Source: Melampsora larici-populina 98AG31 (lineage: Eukaryota; Basidiomycota; Pucciniomycetes; Pucciniales; Melampsoraceae). From it: 64,000 nt of DNA. Within the stretch, counting starts at the first letter, position 1; each line of letters starts with the position of its first letter. Under the pieces are notes generated by a model. The model was not told where the DNA came from. It saw only the letters and a program-made list of their open reading frames with translations, and searched no databases. Both the position numbers and the translations under genes were made by a program. The DNA is taken from NCBI RefSeq assembly GCF_000204055.1, contig NW_006768769.1, positions 518,699 to 582,698 on the forward strand, in the 5' to 3' direction. Positions 36,532 through 46,819 of the stretch are shown here, one piece after another.

Positions 36532-36766
36532 ATGGCTGTGAAAAAGAACCCACCAAAAAAGAAAACCGTCATGCCCTTCGACAAAAGGGAAAAACTCAAT
36601 GCCTCAGACAGATTCCACCACCTCGAACCCGCCTCAAAAGCCAAGTACGACTGCGGTGCTCGTCGATTCATCTCATTCTGCGAAGATCATCACATATCGG
36701 TCGAACCGTCCGAAATCAACCTTTGCCATTTCATTTCAGTCATCGGCCGCGAAGTAAAACCAACTC
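36532..36766 (+). pseudogene. tyrosine recombinase of the outer element, N-terminal part
   Basis: It starts with ATG and a Lys/Pro-rich run, then a SAM-like core-binding region (FHHLEPASKAKYDCGARRFISF, then INLCHFISVIG). The reading is cut at about 36766 by the inner retroelement and resumes at about 42850. Confidence 0.7.
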
Positions 36767-37240
36767 CATTTCCAGTTGTGGTTCTGATCAGAATCATTTT
36801 ATGATTTGACGTAGACTGTCATCTATGTGAACGCCCTCAGGCGGTTTTGTGTTACACACACCCTCCTCTATCCTTGCCATTCTGGTGAGGGTAGAGGTGT
36901 TTGGGAAAAGCCGCAGGCTGCTCCTCGGTTGGTTTTGTAAACCAACTAGGCTGGCATGGCCTGCCTTCAGCTTCTAACCCTCCCGCCCTCCAATGGGTTT
37001 GGGGAAGGGGTTGTCTGACGTCCCCACTCCAAGGATGTCGTGGCGTCACGTGCCGTCCTTGGCCTGGAGGACAACCCCCTCTACGGTGCGTGTGGTAATC
37101 TCCGTTGAAACCAAGTTAACTAGAAGTCCCCACTTGGGATGATCTACACAGTTCGGGGTCTTCCCCCTCTTTCTAGCTAATATCCCACTACTAGGGCTTG
37201 CATATAGTTTCATTGCTCTGCACAAAGTTCCAAAACTAAT

Positions 37241-38326
37241 TCAGCTATTTCTTGAGTCTATTGCATCTAGAAATAACTTCGTATTCTCTAATTCTGCTGT
37301 TGTGAATATCTTAATGTATTGTTTGTAGGAGTCAGACTTCCATCTACCAGCACTCATCAACTTGCTCTCTTTTGTCCCCAGATTAGCCCGGAGAGAAGTT
37401 CCTCCTACTCGAAAGGAGTGGCCGGACCAGGTCCCTACTCCTGTCGCTCCCCACACTCCTTCTAATACCGTCATAAACTTTCTCTTCGTCAGCAGCCCCC
37501 CTTGAAATGCGAATAAGGGGTCATCCCGGTCTTTCTTCGGGTTGTTGTCCATCAACCTTCTGACGGCTGCGACTGGATCGAGTACCGAAGGCTGGGCTTG
37601 TAGGTGAATTTGTTGAATTTCGTTTGGTTTTGCTGTCTTTCCTTTCCTTAAATGAAATCGTACCCATTCTCCTCTTCTTGACCTTCCGAATTCAACGTGT
37701 TGTCTTAAGATCATTCCGTCTTCTTTTGATTTCCAAAATACCTCTCCTAGTCGCATAAGTCCCCAAAAACTAACGAGCGCCACATTTGCGACGTAGTCAT
37801 GGACTTCTGACTTCCCTTCACAGTGATCGAGCAGTTGAAACAATTGTTGAACAGTTACCGGCTTCTTGCTGTTAGTGAGTAAGTCTCCTTCCTCTTTGTT
37901 TCTCGTTGCTCGTAGTAATAAGTTTACTATTGATTCGTCTAACTTAATCTTCCTTACATGTCTTACTAGGTGCCACGCCTGGATCCCGTCAATGTACTTT
38001 CTTATTGTCTTTGAAGCTATACGACGTTTAGGGGGTGCCCCAACTTCTACACCGGATCTTCCTGCCCAAGCAACAAAACCGTACACGTCGTCACTTCAAA
38101 TCCGTATCCGGTCATCGAAAGATCTCCCTGTTGAGGTGATGTATTCGATGAACTTCGACAAACCTGACGAGTAGCCTTTTAGAGTTGACTTAGCCCAACC
38201 ACTACGCGCCATATGGGCCCCCGGTCTTGAAGCGATCAACAGTGCTGAACCGAAATGACCAGGTGGTCCATCCGATTTCTTGGGTTTGGTGATTTTGGGT
38301 TGTCTGGATGGTACGTATGGGGGCAT
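37241..38326 (-). pseudogene. tyrosine recombinase of the inner YR retroelement, one TGA stop
   Basis: The N-terminal part (from ATG 38326) has the core-binding stretch GWAKSTLKGYSSGLSKFIEY. An in-frame TGA at 38098-38096 interrupts it, and the same frame continues as DDVYGFVAWAGR to 37241. The catalytic part has Arg in GLMRLGEVF, HSFR in WSGHSFRVGG, and GRWKSDSYKQYIKIF with Trp and Tyr, so the active site is complete. The single nonsense codon is the only visible lesion in this element's coding. Confidence 0.75.
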
Positions 38327-38707
38327 AATCTAGAGTGATGGTTGGGCTGACGTTTGTTGAAACCTTTGGTGTTGCAGGTTTCACTCTCCAATAGTTTGTT
38401 CCTTGGGAGTTCCTTCATCTCATATGTCACGTCACTAGGTTTCACTTAACCGACTACGTTTAAGTCGCACAGTTCTCCCGCGAGGTGCTGTTCAACAAAA
38501 CTTGGCGATCAATCAAATTCAACTCGACTCTCTCATGTCGATCTTACCTTTGTCTTCGCGCATCAAGCTCACCCAGCACACCCTTCTTACTACTGGTGTT
38601 TGCAACGAGTCTCTAAGGCAAAAAGTCTCACTTCGGCAAGCTTCCGACGAACCTCACCTCTCGTGGTGGCTTCTTTGTGTCTCAGGTGAGCTTTCTTCCA
38701 TTGCTTG

Positions 38708-40375
38708 TCATGTTTGAATCAGAAACTTAGCTAAATCTTGTGGAACTTCTACTCTAATCCTATTCCACCACTTCTTCGACGAATCTAGGCCTCTCAACAA
38801 GGCATCTGCCGCGTTATCCGCAGAACGTACCCTCTTAGCCTTAATCGCACTGTTACATTCTAGCAAGTCCTTCTGGATTATCTTCCATTCACAATTCACC
38901 CACGGGTCCCGGGACTTCCCATTGTTTATTGCCCCTTCAGATACCATATTATCAGTCAGAGCTAGGTAAGTGTGGCCGTCCACTTCTTCTAAAGACCTCA
39001 GCATCATCCATCCTAATCTAATCGCCACTGTCTCTGCCCATGCAATTCCCCTCCTTGATCCATCTTCTTCTACACTGTCCCAACCGTCTTTCAGCTTGAA
39101 ACGCGCCCACCTTTTCCCTATGATTATCCCGATGCCGTATGAAGTGGAAGCATCTCCAACCCAACCTACTGCTCTCACCTCTGGTCTCGGGATTGTTCTC
39201 AAAGGGCTGGCTATTGTGAGTGTCTCTACCCATATTTCTAAATCTTCTCTTACTTCTTCGGGGACGTCTCTTAAAGCATACTTGTGTTTCCATTGCTGTA
39301 ACCACCGGTATATCGCTGTAGTATAAACTCTCATCTGCGGGAACACGTACGTGGCGTGGTTTAATCGTCCTACTAAAATTTCTGTGTCTTTGTACGACTG
39401 ACGTGGTTTCTCTCGGTATTCGTTTATCTGTTGTATTCTGAGTTTTCTCTTCTCGTCAGGTAAGCTTACTGTCTTGTTTTCTCCATCCCAGTTAAAACCC
39501 AAGTACTTCTGGACGAAACTAAATTCTCGCCATTTCTTCTCGTTCGTAGCCACCCCCATCTTTTCGCTCAGCCTAACAATATCTATCATATTTCCAGCTT
39601 CTGTGTCTTCTACGGGTTTCACGAATAAAGTATCGTCAACCCACCGGAAACCTTCTAGTAACTTGAATTTCTCTCTCATAAGTTCTTTCCAGACTTCCGC
39701 TGCCCATCCAAACGTGCTGCATCCGGCTACACCTCCAAACTGCACTCGGGTATCTAAAAGTACGTTATCATCGAAATCCAATATCATTAAGTAACGCCAT
39801 TGATCCTCGGCCACTGGGATTTGTCTGTAGGCCTTGGCCCAGTCGAAGATACCGAGTAGGAGTTTGCCTTTATAACGTATGAAAAAGTAAGCCACCTTCT
39901 TGAAGTCATCCCAGGATGTCTCGAATTCCTTCTTGTCGACATGTTTGTTTACTGACGGTACACTTCTTATGTGTCGGGGATAAGATAAGTCACTAATTGG
40001 GCGGAATGATCCGTCTCCATTTATTACCGCTCCTAGAGGATTGGTTCGGAAAAAACCTATTTTCCGGTATACCTCTTCTTTTGACCAGGGTCCAAACATC
40101 CGACCTTCTCTTAATTCTGTTTCGAAATTGTCTTCTATTTTCTTTTGTGCTTGTTTGGCTGAAGCGTGGTTCGGGGGGCAGTAATACGGCTTTGTCGGTA
40201 AGTCAGCGTCTTTCCCTTTTATTCCCTGTGAGAAACCTGTTTTGAACATGTTTAACGTGTGTTTGTGTTTCTTCAACAGTCCTACTCCTGCCAACTCTTT
40301 CCTCCAGACCTCTAAATTCATTTCGAAAGACGGGCCGCTTGGCCAGCTTCCGGTGTTTTGGCCTTTCTTGTTCAA
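38708..40375 (-). CDS. reverse transcriptase and RNase H of the inner YR retroelement
   Basis: At least 555 intact residues; the frame stays open upstream of 40375 without an obvious ATG, so it may be expressed by splicing or as a fusion with Gag. RT motifs: NPLGAVINGDGSFRPISDLSYP (about residues 112-133), FDWAKAYRQIPV with the first Asp, VQFGGVAGCS, and catalytic WVDD at residues 245-248. WVDD in place of YxDD is usual for fungal DIRS-type RTs. RNase H follows with GWVGDASTSYGIG, an AETVAIRLG helix, LALTDNMVSEG and ADNAADALLRG. It lies between Gag and recombinase on the same strand. Confidence 0.85.
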   Translation of the reverse strand: MNKKGQNTGSWPSGPSFEMNLEVWRKELAGVGLLKKHKHTLNMFKTGFSQGIKGKDADLPTKPYYCPPNHASAKQAQKKIEDNFETELREGRMFGPWSKEEVYRKIGFFRTNPLGAVINGDGSFRPISDLSYPRHIRSVPSVNKHVDKKEFETSWDDFKKVAYFFIRYKGKLLLGIFDWAKAYRQIPVAEDQWRYLMILDFDDNVLLDTRVQFGGVAGCSTFGWAAEVWKELMREKFKLLEGFRWVDDTLFVKPVEDTEAGNMIDIVRLSEKMGVATNEKKWREFSFVQKYLGFNWDGENKTVSLPDEKRKLRIQQINEYREKPRQSYKDTEILVGRLNHATYVFPQMRVYTTAIYRWLQQWKHKYALRDVPEEVREDLEIWVETLTIASPLRTIPRPEVRAVGWVGDASTSYGIGIIIGKRWARFKLKDGWDSVEEDGSRRGIAWAETVAIRLGWMMLRSLEEVDGHTYLALTDNMVSEGAINNGKSRDPWVNCEWKIIQKDLLECNSAIKAKRVRSADNAADALLRGLDSSKKWWNRIRVEVPQDLAKFLIQT

Positions 40376-40643
40376 CTTTAACTCTTTCCAACTGCTTTGG
40401 CCTTTCCTGGAATCTTGTTCTGAGTTTAGGGGATGCTCAGTCTTACTTCGCCGATGGAATGGGTCTGTGGTACTGTTAGTTTGGGAGGGTTTTGGTGTGG
40501 TCTCTTCGTCGTTACCGGTCTTACTGGTAAGACAAGGGGCAAGTGGGCACGGGGGGTCACGGGTTTAGGGTATCAAGACTTTGATCAGTTACCAACAGGT
40601 AAATGCATTTCAGTATGTTTGATACAACTCCTCAAGCTACGGC

Positions 40644-42630
40644 TTACGCTTGTTTCCATTGACCTTCTCCATGCCTTTTCTCGAATATTTTCTCTGGACT
40701 TCTACTCCGATCTCGTCGTCTTTCATCTCCCCACTTCGGGCCTCTGCTTTTGTGTCCTCGCCCTTCTTTCGTTTCCCGATATTCTCTGTCTCTATACCAT
40801 GACTGGCCACCTGTTCCTCTACCTCGTCTTCCGCTTCTATTACCCCTATACGTACTCCCACTCGCGTGACGATTCACTGTAGGTATAGAGCTTGAGCTTT
40901 GGTATGGGGGTTGCTGTGGGTGTGACGGTCCTGACTTTGATGTGTTGGTTTTCAGTTGATTCGTGTATGGACAGATGTTTGACTTTGGGCCTCCCGGTGT
41001 GCACGGGTTTGTTCGGTAAGATCTTTCATTGAAGCTTTCTGCTTTTGTTTTTGCTTGTGCTAATAAGTGGTCTTGAAACTCTGACCAATTTCCTAAAAAG
41101 CTATTGATCGTCTCTCTCATTACCCCCTGGCAAACTAAGCGGCAGTACCTTAACGCAACCATCCAACCAAAATCTTTCCGGATTTGTTTCACTATCACCA
41201 TATGACCTTCGAAACGATCCGCCACTGGACCCCAATCTTGGTCTTGTAAGTGGGTACACATTAACTCCATGCAATCTGACCAAGACTCGAAATCCATCGT
41301 TAACTCTTCCTTTGGACCTTCCCCTCCATACAGACGCTTCTCTTTTTCAGCCTTGTCTTCGCTTTTAGGAGGTAGCATTGACCAAGCCATCTGGTCTTTC
41401 ACCAAGAACTCCTCGTCGAAGACCGGGAGAGGGATGAAGGATTTCAAAGCTTTGAGTTTTAAAGTCAGATGAGGTGAAAGTGGGGTTATCGCATCTCCCA
41501 TTTTCGCCGGTCCGCTTCTGAACAGCCGCCCGTTGTGGATCATGTCTCCGTTCGATAGGGTAAGTGATCCTTTCTTTGACGCCATCAAAGTTTTCGCGCG
41601 GTCTGACTCTTCTTCTGTCTTGCAGCCTTGAAATAAAGTTGTAGGCTTTGGTGACGGGCCTGTTGGTGCTGGTCGGGTCTCACGTACGAATGTCACACTC
41701 GGCGCCGTTTGGTTTTGTTTACCGATGAGCAGGGATTGGACGTTATAGTCCTCCTCGGACGATTTGGATGACTCGTTGTCTATGACATACGCGTGAGTTT
41801 CCCCTTGATCTTCTTTTTCTTCGTCGTGGAGGCGTTTTGTTAACCTTCTTGCTCCTTCCTTGTCGTCTCGATCATATGCTTCTTGGATCAGCTCCACCAA
41901 GGCTTCGCGTCTGGCTTCTACGAGAATTAGTCCGATTCACGCGTTGTTAGTGTTGCGTTCCAATGGCATTTTTCGTCGATATGGTACGTATTGTAAGCCC
42001 GAGCCGGCTGGGTTCTATTCTAAGCCGAACCAGGCATCTTATCTATTGTAAGCCAATTTAGGCTGGACCTTATTTGAAGCCGGGTCAGGCGTGACATATC
42101 GTCTTTGCTGATAATTGTTCCTTCGTTTGCTCGGTTTGTTTGAATTATGATGAGGAAGAACAATTTTGTAGAGAGAATAGAATAGAGAAGAAAAACTCGT
42201 GATATGATAGAGAGGGTAAAAGGGTGGATAGAGATGGTGAAAGGATGGAGAAACAAGAGATAAGACAAATAGTAACCTCTTTCTTACCTTTCCTTACGCG
42301 TTCACTTATTTGATGTACTACTTCTTCTTCCATTTCTTGACTTCCATCTCTCTCTTCATCCCTCAACTCTCCGATCTCTCCCCATTCTTCTTCCGGGTCT
42401 TCTTCTTCCTCTTCGACTTGTTGCATTCGACGTTGTTGGTTTCTTGGAATGTGAGAACCATCTTCTTCTATCTCCTCTCTTGCTTCTTGTCTTTGTCTTC
42501 CGCCACCACCTCCTCTTCTTGGAGTTACTAGTCTCTCTTCTAGTTGTGCCCCTGTAGCCGCTGCCTCTGCTCGTGTTAACCGTCTTTGAACGTTGTTTGC
42601 TGCTCTATTGATTTGGCCTCTGAAATCCAT
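40644..42630 (-). CDS. Gag-like protein of the inner YR retroelement, one intron
   Basis: Exon 1 is 42630-42288 and starts MDFRGQINR; it is rich in Arg and Glu and probably coiled coil. A GTAAGA donor at 42287 and an acceptor TCTCGTAG ending at 41918 (branch-like GGACTAATT) join it in phase to exon 2, 41917-40644. That gives a continuous charged helix across the junction (ISERVRK then EARREALVELI). The middle has a conserved Gag core (NGDMIHNGRLFRSGPAKMGDAI, then LSPHLTLKLKALKSFIPL) seen in fungal DIRS-type elements. The C-terminus is RG/RS-rich and probably nucleic-acid binding. It has no stops. An intron inside a retroelement gene is unusual. Confidence 0.65.
41993..42100 (+). repeat. four imperfect 27-28-bp tandem units in the inner gag intron
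   Basis: Units begin ATTGTAAGCC, ATTCTAAGCC, ATTGTAAGCC and TTTGAAGCC, each followed by a short purine/pyrimidine-varied GGCTGG or AGGC block. Confidence 0.6.
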
Positions 42631-42849
42631 TTCTAATTGTTCGAATCTGTTTATTTGAAAGTTTACTTTGCAAACGATGAGTTCAACTGGTGTGGTGAAG
42701 AGGGGTGATAAAGCGTGAAGGTAAATTCTCTGAGTTTACTCTAGAGATTTGAAATTCCAAACTCTTGGAGAGTTTTGAGGTTTCACGCTTTCTCAGCACC
42801 TTTCACCGAAATGGACCATGTCACCAATTCGTTCCTCTAGGTGACTAAC

Positions 42850-43871
42850 ACACCATCAAAACATATCTTACCGGCATTATCCGACACTTCAAACCCACTT
42901 ATCCAAACATCCTTGAAACCCGTTCCTCCGACAACGTAAAAGCCTCCGTAGTAGGCCTCAAGAAGCAACTGGCTGTGCCAACCAAGCAAGCCCAAGCTTT
43001 CACCTTACTAGACTTGGCAATCGCATCAAACACCTTCAACACGACGTTTGATGACCTCCTATTCAACACCATCCTGGCGGTTGGATTCGCCGCGCTACAC
43101 CGCCTAGGAGAACTCGTAACACCAGACACCCTGAGTCTAAAAAACTCCCGAAAATCCATTCACCGAGCCTCTTTATCAATATCCACTTGCGGTAAAGTGG
43201 CCGAATACACCCTGCCATACCACAAAGCCGATCAAAAGTTCCAAGGATCCAGAGTGGCCATCGTGCGACGCCCTAACGATCGCCTATGCCCAGTAAAAAC
43301 TCTGGTACAATACGTAAACCTCCGAGATGACAAATTCCCTTCACATAGCCTGCTGTTTGTCAGATCTAACTGTGAAATGCCGACAAGGTCGTGGTTCATG
43401 TCCAGACTCGAGTTCATCTTCGGCAAAACCAGATCAGGACATTCCCTTCGCGCAGGTGGCGCTACAGCTCTGGCTCAAGCGGGAATGCACCGAGACACCA
43501 TACAAGCAATTGGTCGCTGGTCCGGCGATTCTTTCAAACGCTACATCCGGAACCATCCCATCCTAAACCTGCGTGATGCAGAGGATCACATGCCGCAGAT
43601 TGGACTTACGTTGGGGGAGCAGGTCCTTTTCCCAGGAAATGCCCCCCATATGTTCGAGGATGGAAGACAGAGTTCCCAAAATGATACGCACGCACCAACT
43701 GCCAGCAGTTCCAGAATTTCATGGCCAGTAACACAGCATGACGGCCTCACCTACAACGGGGTGGTACCACCACCCAGCTTAGGTACGCTCTCAGTCTCCG
43801 ACTGTTCGAGCCGGCCTGCTGACCAAGTCTGTTCCCACAGGCGAACGCACACCTCGCGAGTCCGCCGGTGA
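42850..43871 (+). pseudogene. tyrosine recombinase of the outer element, catalytic part
   Basis: The frame resumes at about 42852 (IKTYLTGIIRHFKPTYPNIL) and carries the catalytic set. The first Arg is in ALHRLGELVTP (about 43100). HxxR is in SGHSLRAGGATALAQAG (about 43437). GRWSGDSFKRYIR carries the Trp and the Tyr nucleophile (about 43512-43548). The Ser/Pro-rich tail ends at 43869-43871. The domain looks undamaged apart from being separated from its N-terminus by the nested element. YR retroelements use this enzyme in place of an integrase. Confidence 0.8.
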
Positions 43872-44013
43872 AAAGTCCCCCTCAGCATGGAGCCTTGCGG
43901 ATCTCCCGTGGGACGACATACAACCAGCATGAGGAGTCGGGCAACCAAAGCGCACCGCGCACATCAACGTCTTCTTACTTACCATCACCAACTCTCCACA
44001 TTAGGAGGGCGGT

Positions 44014-44122
44014 GGCACTTCCTTTTTTCACTCAAACTCACATGCTGCAATCTTAGGCCCCAGGGCCACGCTTTCAGGGTAAAACACACCGTCTCAAGCA
44101 CCCCTCAAGCCACACCAATTCC
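44014..44122 (+). repeat. B1 repeat
   Basis: It starts GGCACTTCCTTTTTTCAC and ends CACACCAATTCC, abutting A2. It is repeated at 44693-44802 with few changes. Confidence 0.85.
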
Positions 44123-44123
44123 T

Positions 44124-44522
44124 GGAAGTTGGTACCGGATATTAACAGACCGGAATAGGTGTAAGGCGTAGAACACGCAGGCGCGGAAAGAGGTGTGAGA
44201 CCTCAAATCCCAGAAGAGGTGCAGTAAAAATGGCATCACAACATCCACCCCAATGGTAGGATTTGAGCCAAGCTTTTTTCAAGGACAGCCAGGGTCACAG
44301 GAAACGCTCACGTCTTGTCGGACCAAGCTCTTTCCCCCCAGCGTTGCCATCTTTTTCCTCTCTGCGTCGTTATCATCCAAAAAATCAAAATCAGTATACT
44401 ACATACACAAAAAACTATTTGTTATACAAGTCTATTTCCTAGTATCTTAGTTCAGTTTTCAGAATCTTGTTTTTCAAATCTCTCTAGTCTCCAGCAAGTG
44501 TTATTTTGTTATTTTTTGATTT
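44124..44522 (+). repeat. A2 repeat
   Basis: It is the internal copy of A1, with about six single-base differences and one 2-base gap by eye. It lies between B1 and B2. The spacer 44523-44692 has no gene. Confidence 0.85.
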
Positions 44523-44692
44523 CCCGCCCACCACCCTCCTGTCAGACAAAGGGTTCAAGTTTCGGGCCACGGCAAAACTGTTGTCTATGCGTTTCTATTT
44601 TTTGTTAGTTCAATATTTTCTCTGCGCAGCACGTCATCCGAAGTCGGGGAGCCTTCAGTGGAGTAACTCAGCGCCGCGTGTGGCCACCCACA

Positions 44693-44802
44693 GGCACTTC
44701 CTTTTTTCACTCAAACTCACATGCTGCAATCTTAGGCCCCAGGGCCACGCTTTCAGGGTAAAACAAACCGTCTCAAGCGCCCCTCGAGCCACACCAATTC
44801 CG
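44693..44802 (+). repeat. B2 repeat, right end of the outer YR retroelement
   Basis: It is a copy of B1 ending CACACCAATTCC. The Harbinger reading frame resumes within about 15 bases. Confidence 0.82.
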
Positions 44803-45010
44803 TCTCAAGGAATGAAAACATTCTGGCTTAAGACCACAGATTCTGAAGGAGATTTTTGAATATTGCCATTCTGTACTTCAAAGGATTGTTGAATGTGTCT
44901 TTTGCATGTTGAAGATGAGGGTTCTAATGAAAAACCACAGAACGCTTTCAGGCCTATGATCCTGTGAAATAAAGGTGAGTAAATTCTCAACTTCACATCA
45001 CTAGCTACCT
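44803..45010 (+). pseudogene. Harbinger transposase, continuation after the nested insertion
   Basis: Directly after the retroelement the frame resumes with KHSGLRPQILKEIFEYCHSVLQ then RIVECVFCMLKMRVL, corresponding to the conserved helix near the third catalytic acid (RH..LRN.IER.FG.LKKR) of Harbinger transposases. A TGA precedes it, and further stops follow after about 45000. Confidence 0.65.
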
Positions 45011-45273
45011 GAAGAGCAACCTATGATCCAGTGACAATTTCTAAAGGTGAGTGACTTATCAAGCTCAAGTCACTGGCTACCTGAAGACCAACCTGTGAGG
45101 TTTCCAAGTCAAGGATAAAGGAAAAGATGAGATGGGTTGATACTGTGAACAATATGATTCTTTTCCTCAAACAATGGATGAGGAAAAGAGCACCTGAAGC
45201 AGGGAAAAATCTTGATATATATGTAAGTGATAATTTGTTGATTGATTTCCATAACTGAACTTTGAGAGATTTA

Positions 45274-45426
45274 GGGTGCATTCACTCATCAAGGAATTCC
45301 TGACTAGAAATCTCACATTCTGTAAAAAAATTTAATGCAAAAAATGAAACATGCGCCACCAAATGGACACTTTAAATTTCTGCATAATGTGATTTCTCAC
45401 CAGAAATTGCTTAAGTGAACGTGCCC
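45274..45426. mobile_element. 153-bp MITE related to the Harbinger ends, TTA target duplication
   Basis: The ends are inverted (GGGTGCATTCACTCATCAAGG and complement, extending about 50 bp through AGAAATC.CACATT), flanked by TTA at 45271-45273 and 45427-45429. The terminus resembles the left end of the Harbinger element at 32369. Confidence 0.6.
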
Positions 45427-45429
45427 TTA

Positions 45430-46816
45430 AGTGATGATATTGAATGAGCAATTTGAATACTGCACTGTGAATATTATTACTTAATTGGCATAAAAAAGTT
45501 TTCATCTTCCTTCATATTGCCATTTCCTGTATTCTGTATCAAATATATATCCTCTTCCAGATATATACCTTTTTTGTCTTCAACCAATCCCAAGTTAGTC
45601 ACACACACAAATATCTCCTTGAAAAGAGTGAAAAGCACAAGATCTTCATTGGATTACATACCAAATGATCTGGATGAAATTTCCTTGGCACCTCATGGTA
45701 AAGTTGAATTGCATAATCATTAGCACACTTTGGCTGTCATGAACTGTTGCAAATACTTGGATATGAAGTACGAGAATATCTATATGTAGCATGTTAGTGA
45801 CATGATTATTGATACACCTCCTGATACACTGTGTTTGCCACCCATGACACAAGCAGCAAATAAGTTGATGCTAGAGAGATGGAATCAGAGGAGTTGAATG
45901 AAGTGCTCAATCCGTGCCTTGACTAATCTCAAGGCTGGATTACTGTTTCTTCCAAATCTTACACATTTGAGTGACTTGAGACAATTATTAAAATGAAATT
46001 CATGCTTGTTGAAAAAATGTGAAAAGTACTTTCATGACACTTTTATGTTGCAAAATACTTTGTGGTACAGCTTACCTCCAATACCCGTCCTGTACCACTG
46101 GGAAAGGAAGAATAAAAAAGAAGAGATGAAAAGGGTCTTTTTGCCTTGAATCCTGTCAATCCCCAATTCAACACTGATTGGATGTGGCTCTGAGCATCCT
46201 GAAACCTGTCAGTCATAAACCACTTGAAAATGAAGAAAAGAAAGGAAAGGGAAGGAAGACTAGATAGCAAAGTAAAGGAAAAGATGTAGGTAAAGAAAAA
46301 TTCATACCTTTTAAATTGGGTTTTTGATCTTGACAAAGCCACATTGACTTTGGAATTACTGTTATGATTAATCAATACCAGCTTTCATCTTTTAGTCTTC
46401 AGACCACCACTGTTTGCGCTTCTGAAGTCAGTGTCATGCTTGAAGTAGTTTGATGTTGAGTTCATACACCACCAGCAACTTCATCCTTCTTATTATCTTG
46501 AACTTCAATTGCTTCAACTTTGTTCTTGTATTTAACTTTGATTGATTTGTTCATGGAGGTTACTTTTGATTTTGATTTTGATTTCTTTTCTTTTGCTACC
46601 TCAATGACCACTCCATTGTTACTGCTATTGTCACATTGAGGTATCTTTGGTTTTGGTTGAGAAGAGTTGGTGAGATTCTGTATGGTAGAGTGGGGCTTGT
46701 CCAAATTGTGAAAAAAGGTTTGAAAGAAAACGGTTGAGATAAATCATAGAACATGATTTCTATGGAAGAATGGACTTTGAGTGAATTCTTGGAATGTGAT
46801 GAATCATGGACAATCA
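45430..46816. other. no gene recognised
   Basis: Short broken frames occur on both strands, including a Lys-rich one at 46462-46704 (-) without an ATG. None matches a known family. It may be decayed transposon sequence. Confidence 0.35.
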
Positions 46817-46819
46817 CAT

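Larger units (their letters stand above)
36767..42850 (-). mobile_element. inner YR retroelement, opposite orientation, nested in the recombinase gene
   Basis: On the - strand it has, in order, a spliced Gag-like gene, RT plus RNase H, and a tyrosine recombinase. It interrupts the outer recombinase between codons that otherwise join. Exact ends were not fixed; 36767-37240 and 42640-42850 are its non-coding termini. A clear split repeat was not found by eye. The right terminus has an inverted GCGTGAA..TTCACGC pair at about 42711-42788. Confidence 0.75.
33401..44802 (+). mobile_element. tyrosine-recombinase retroelement (DIRS/PAT type) with split direct repeats
   Basis: The terminal organisation is A1 (33401-33801), coding region, B1 (44014-44122), A2 (44124-44522), B2 (44693-44802). 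This A1-ORFs-B1-A2-B2 arrangement is the split direct repeat seen in PAT-like and Ngaro-like YR retroelements. The coding region has Gag with a CCCH-type finger, RNase H and a tyrosine recombinase, but no RT core. It is inserted in the Harbinger transposase gene and is itself split at about 36767-42850 by another element. The A copies differ at only a handful of positions. Confidence 0.85.
32369..45426 (+). mobile_element. PIF/Harbinger element, split by nested YR retroelements
   Basis: The left end GGGGTGTTCACTTAA at 32369 and the complementary right end at 45426 (TTAAGTGAACGTGCCC) are both flanked by TTA (32366-32368 and 45427-45429). A decayed Harbinger transposase is read on both sides of the retroelement 33401-44802. 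The right terminus is shared with a small MITE (45274-45426), so the true right end of the coding element could instead lie nearer 45273. Confidence 0.65.
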
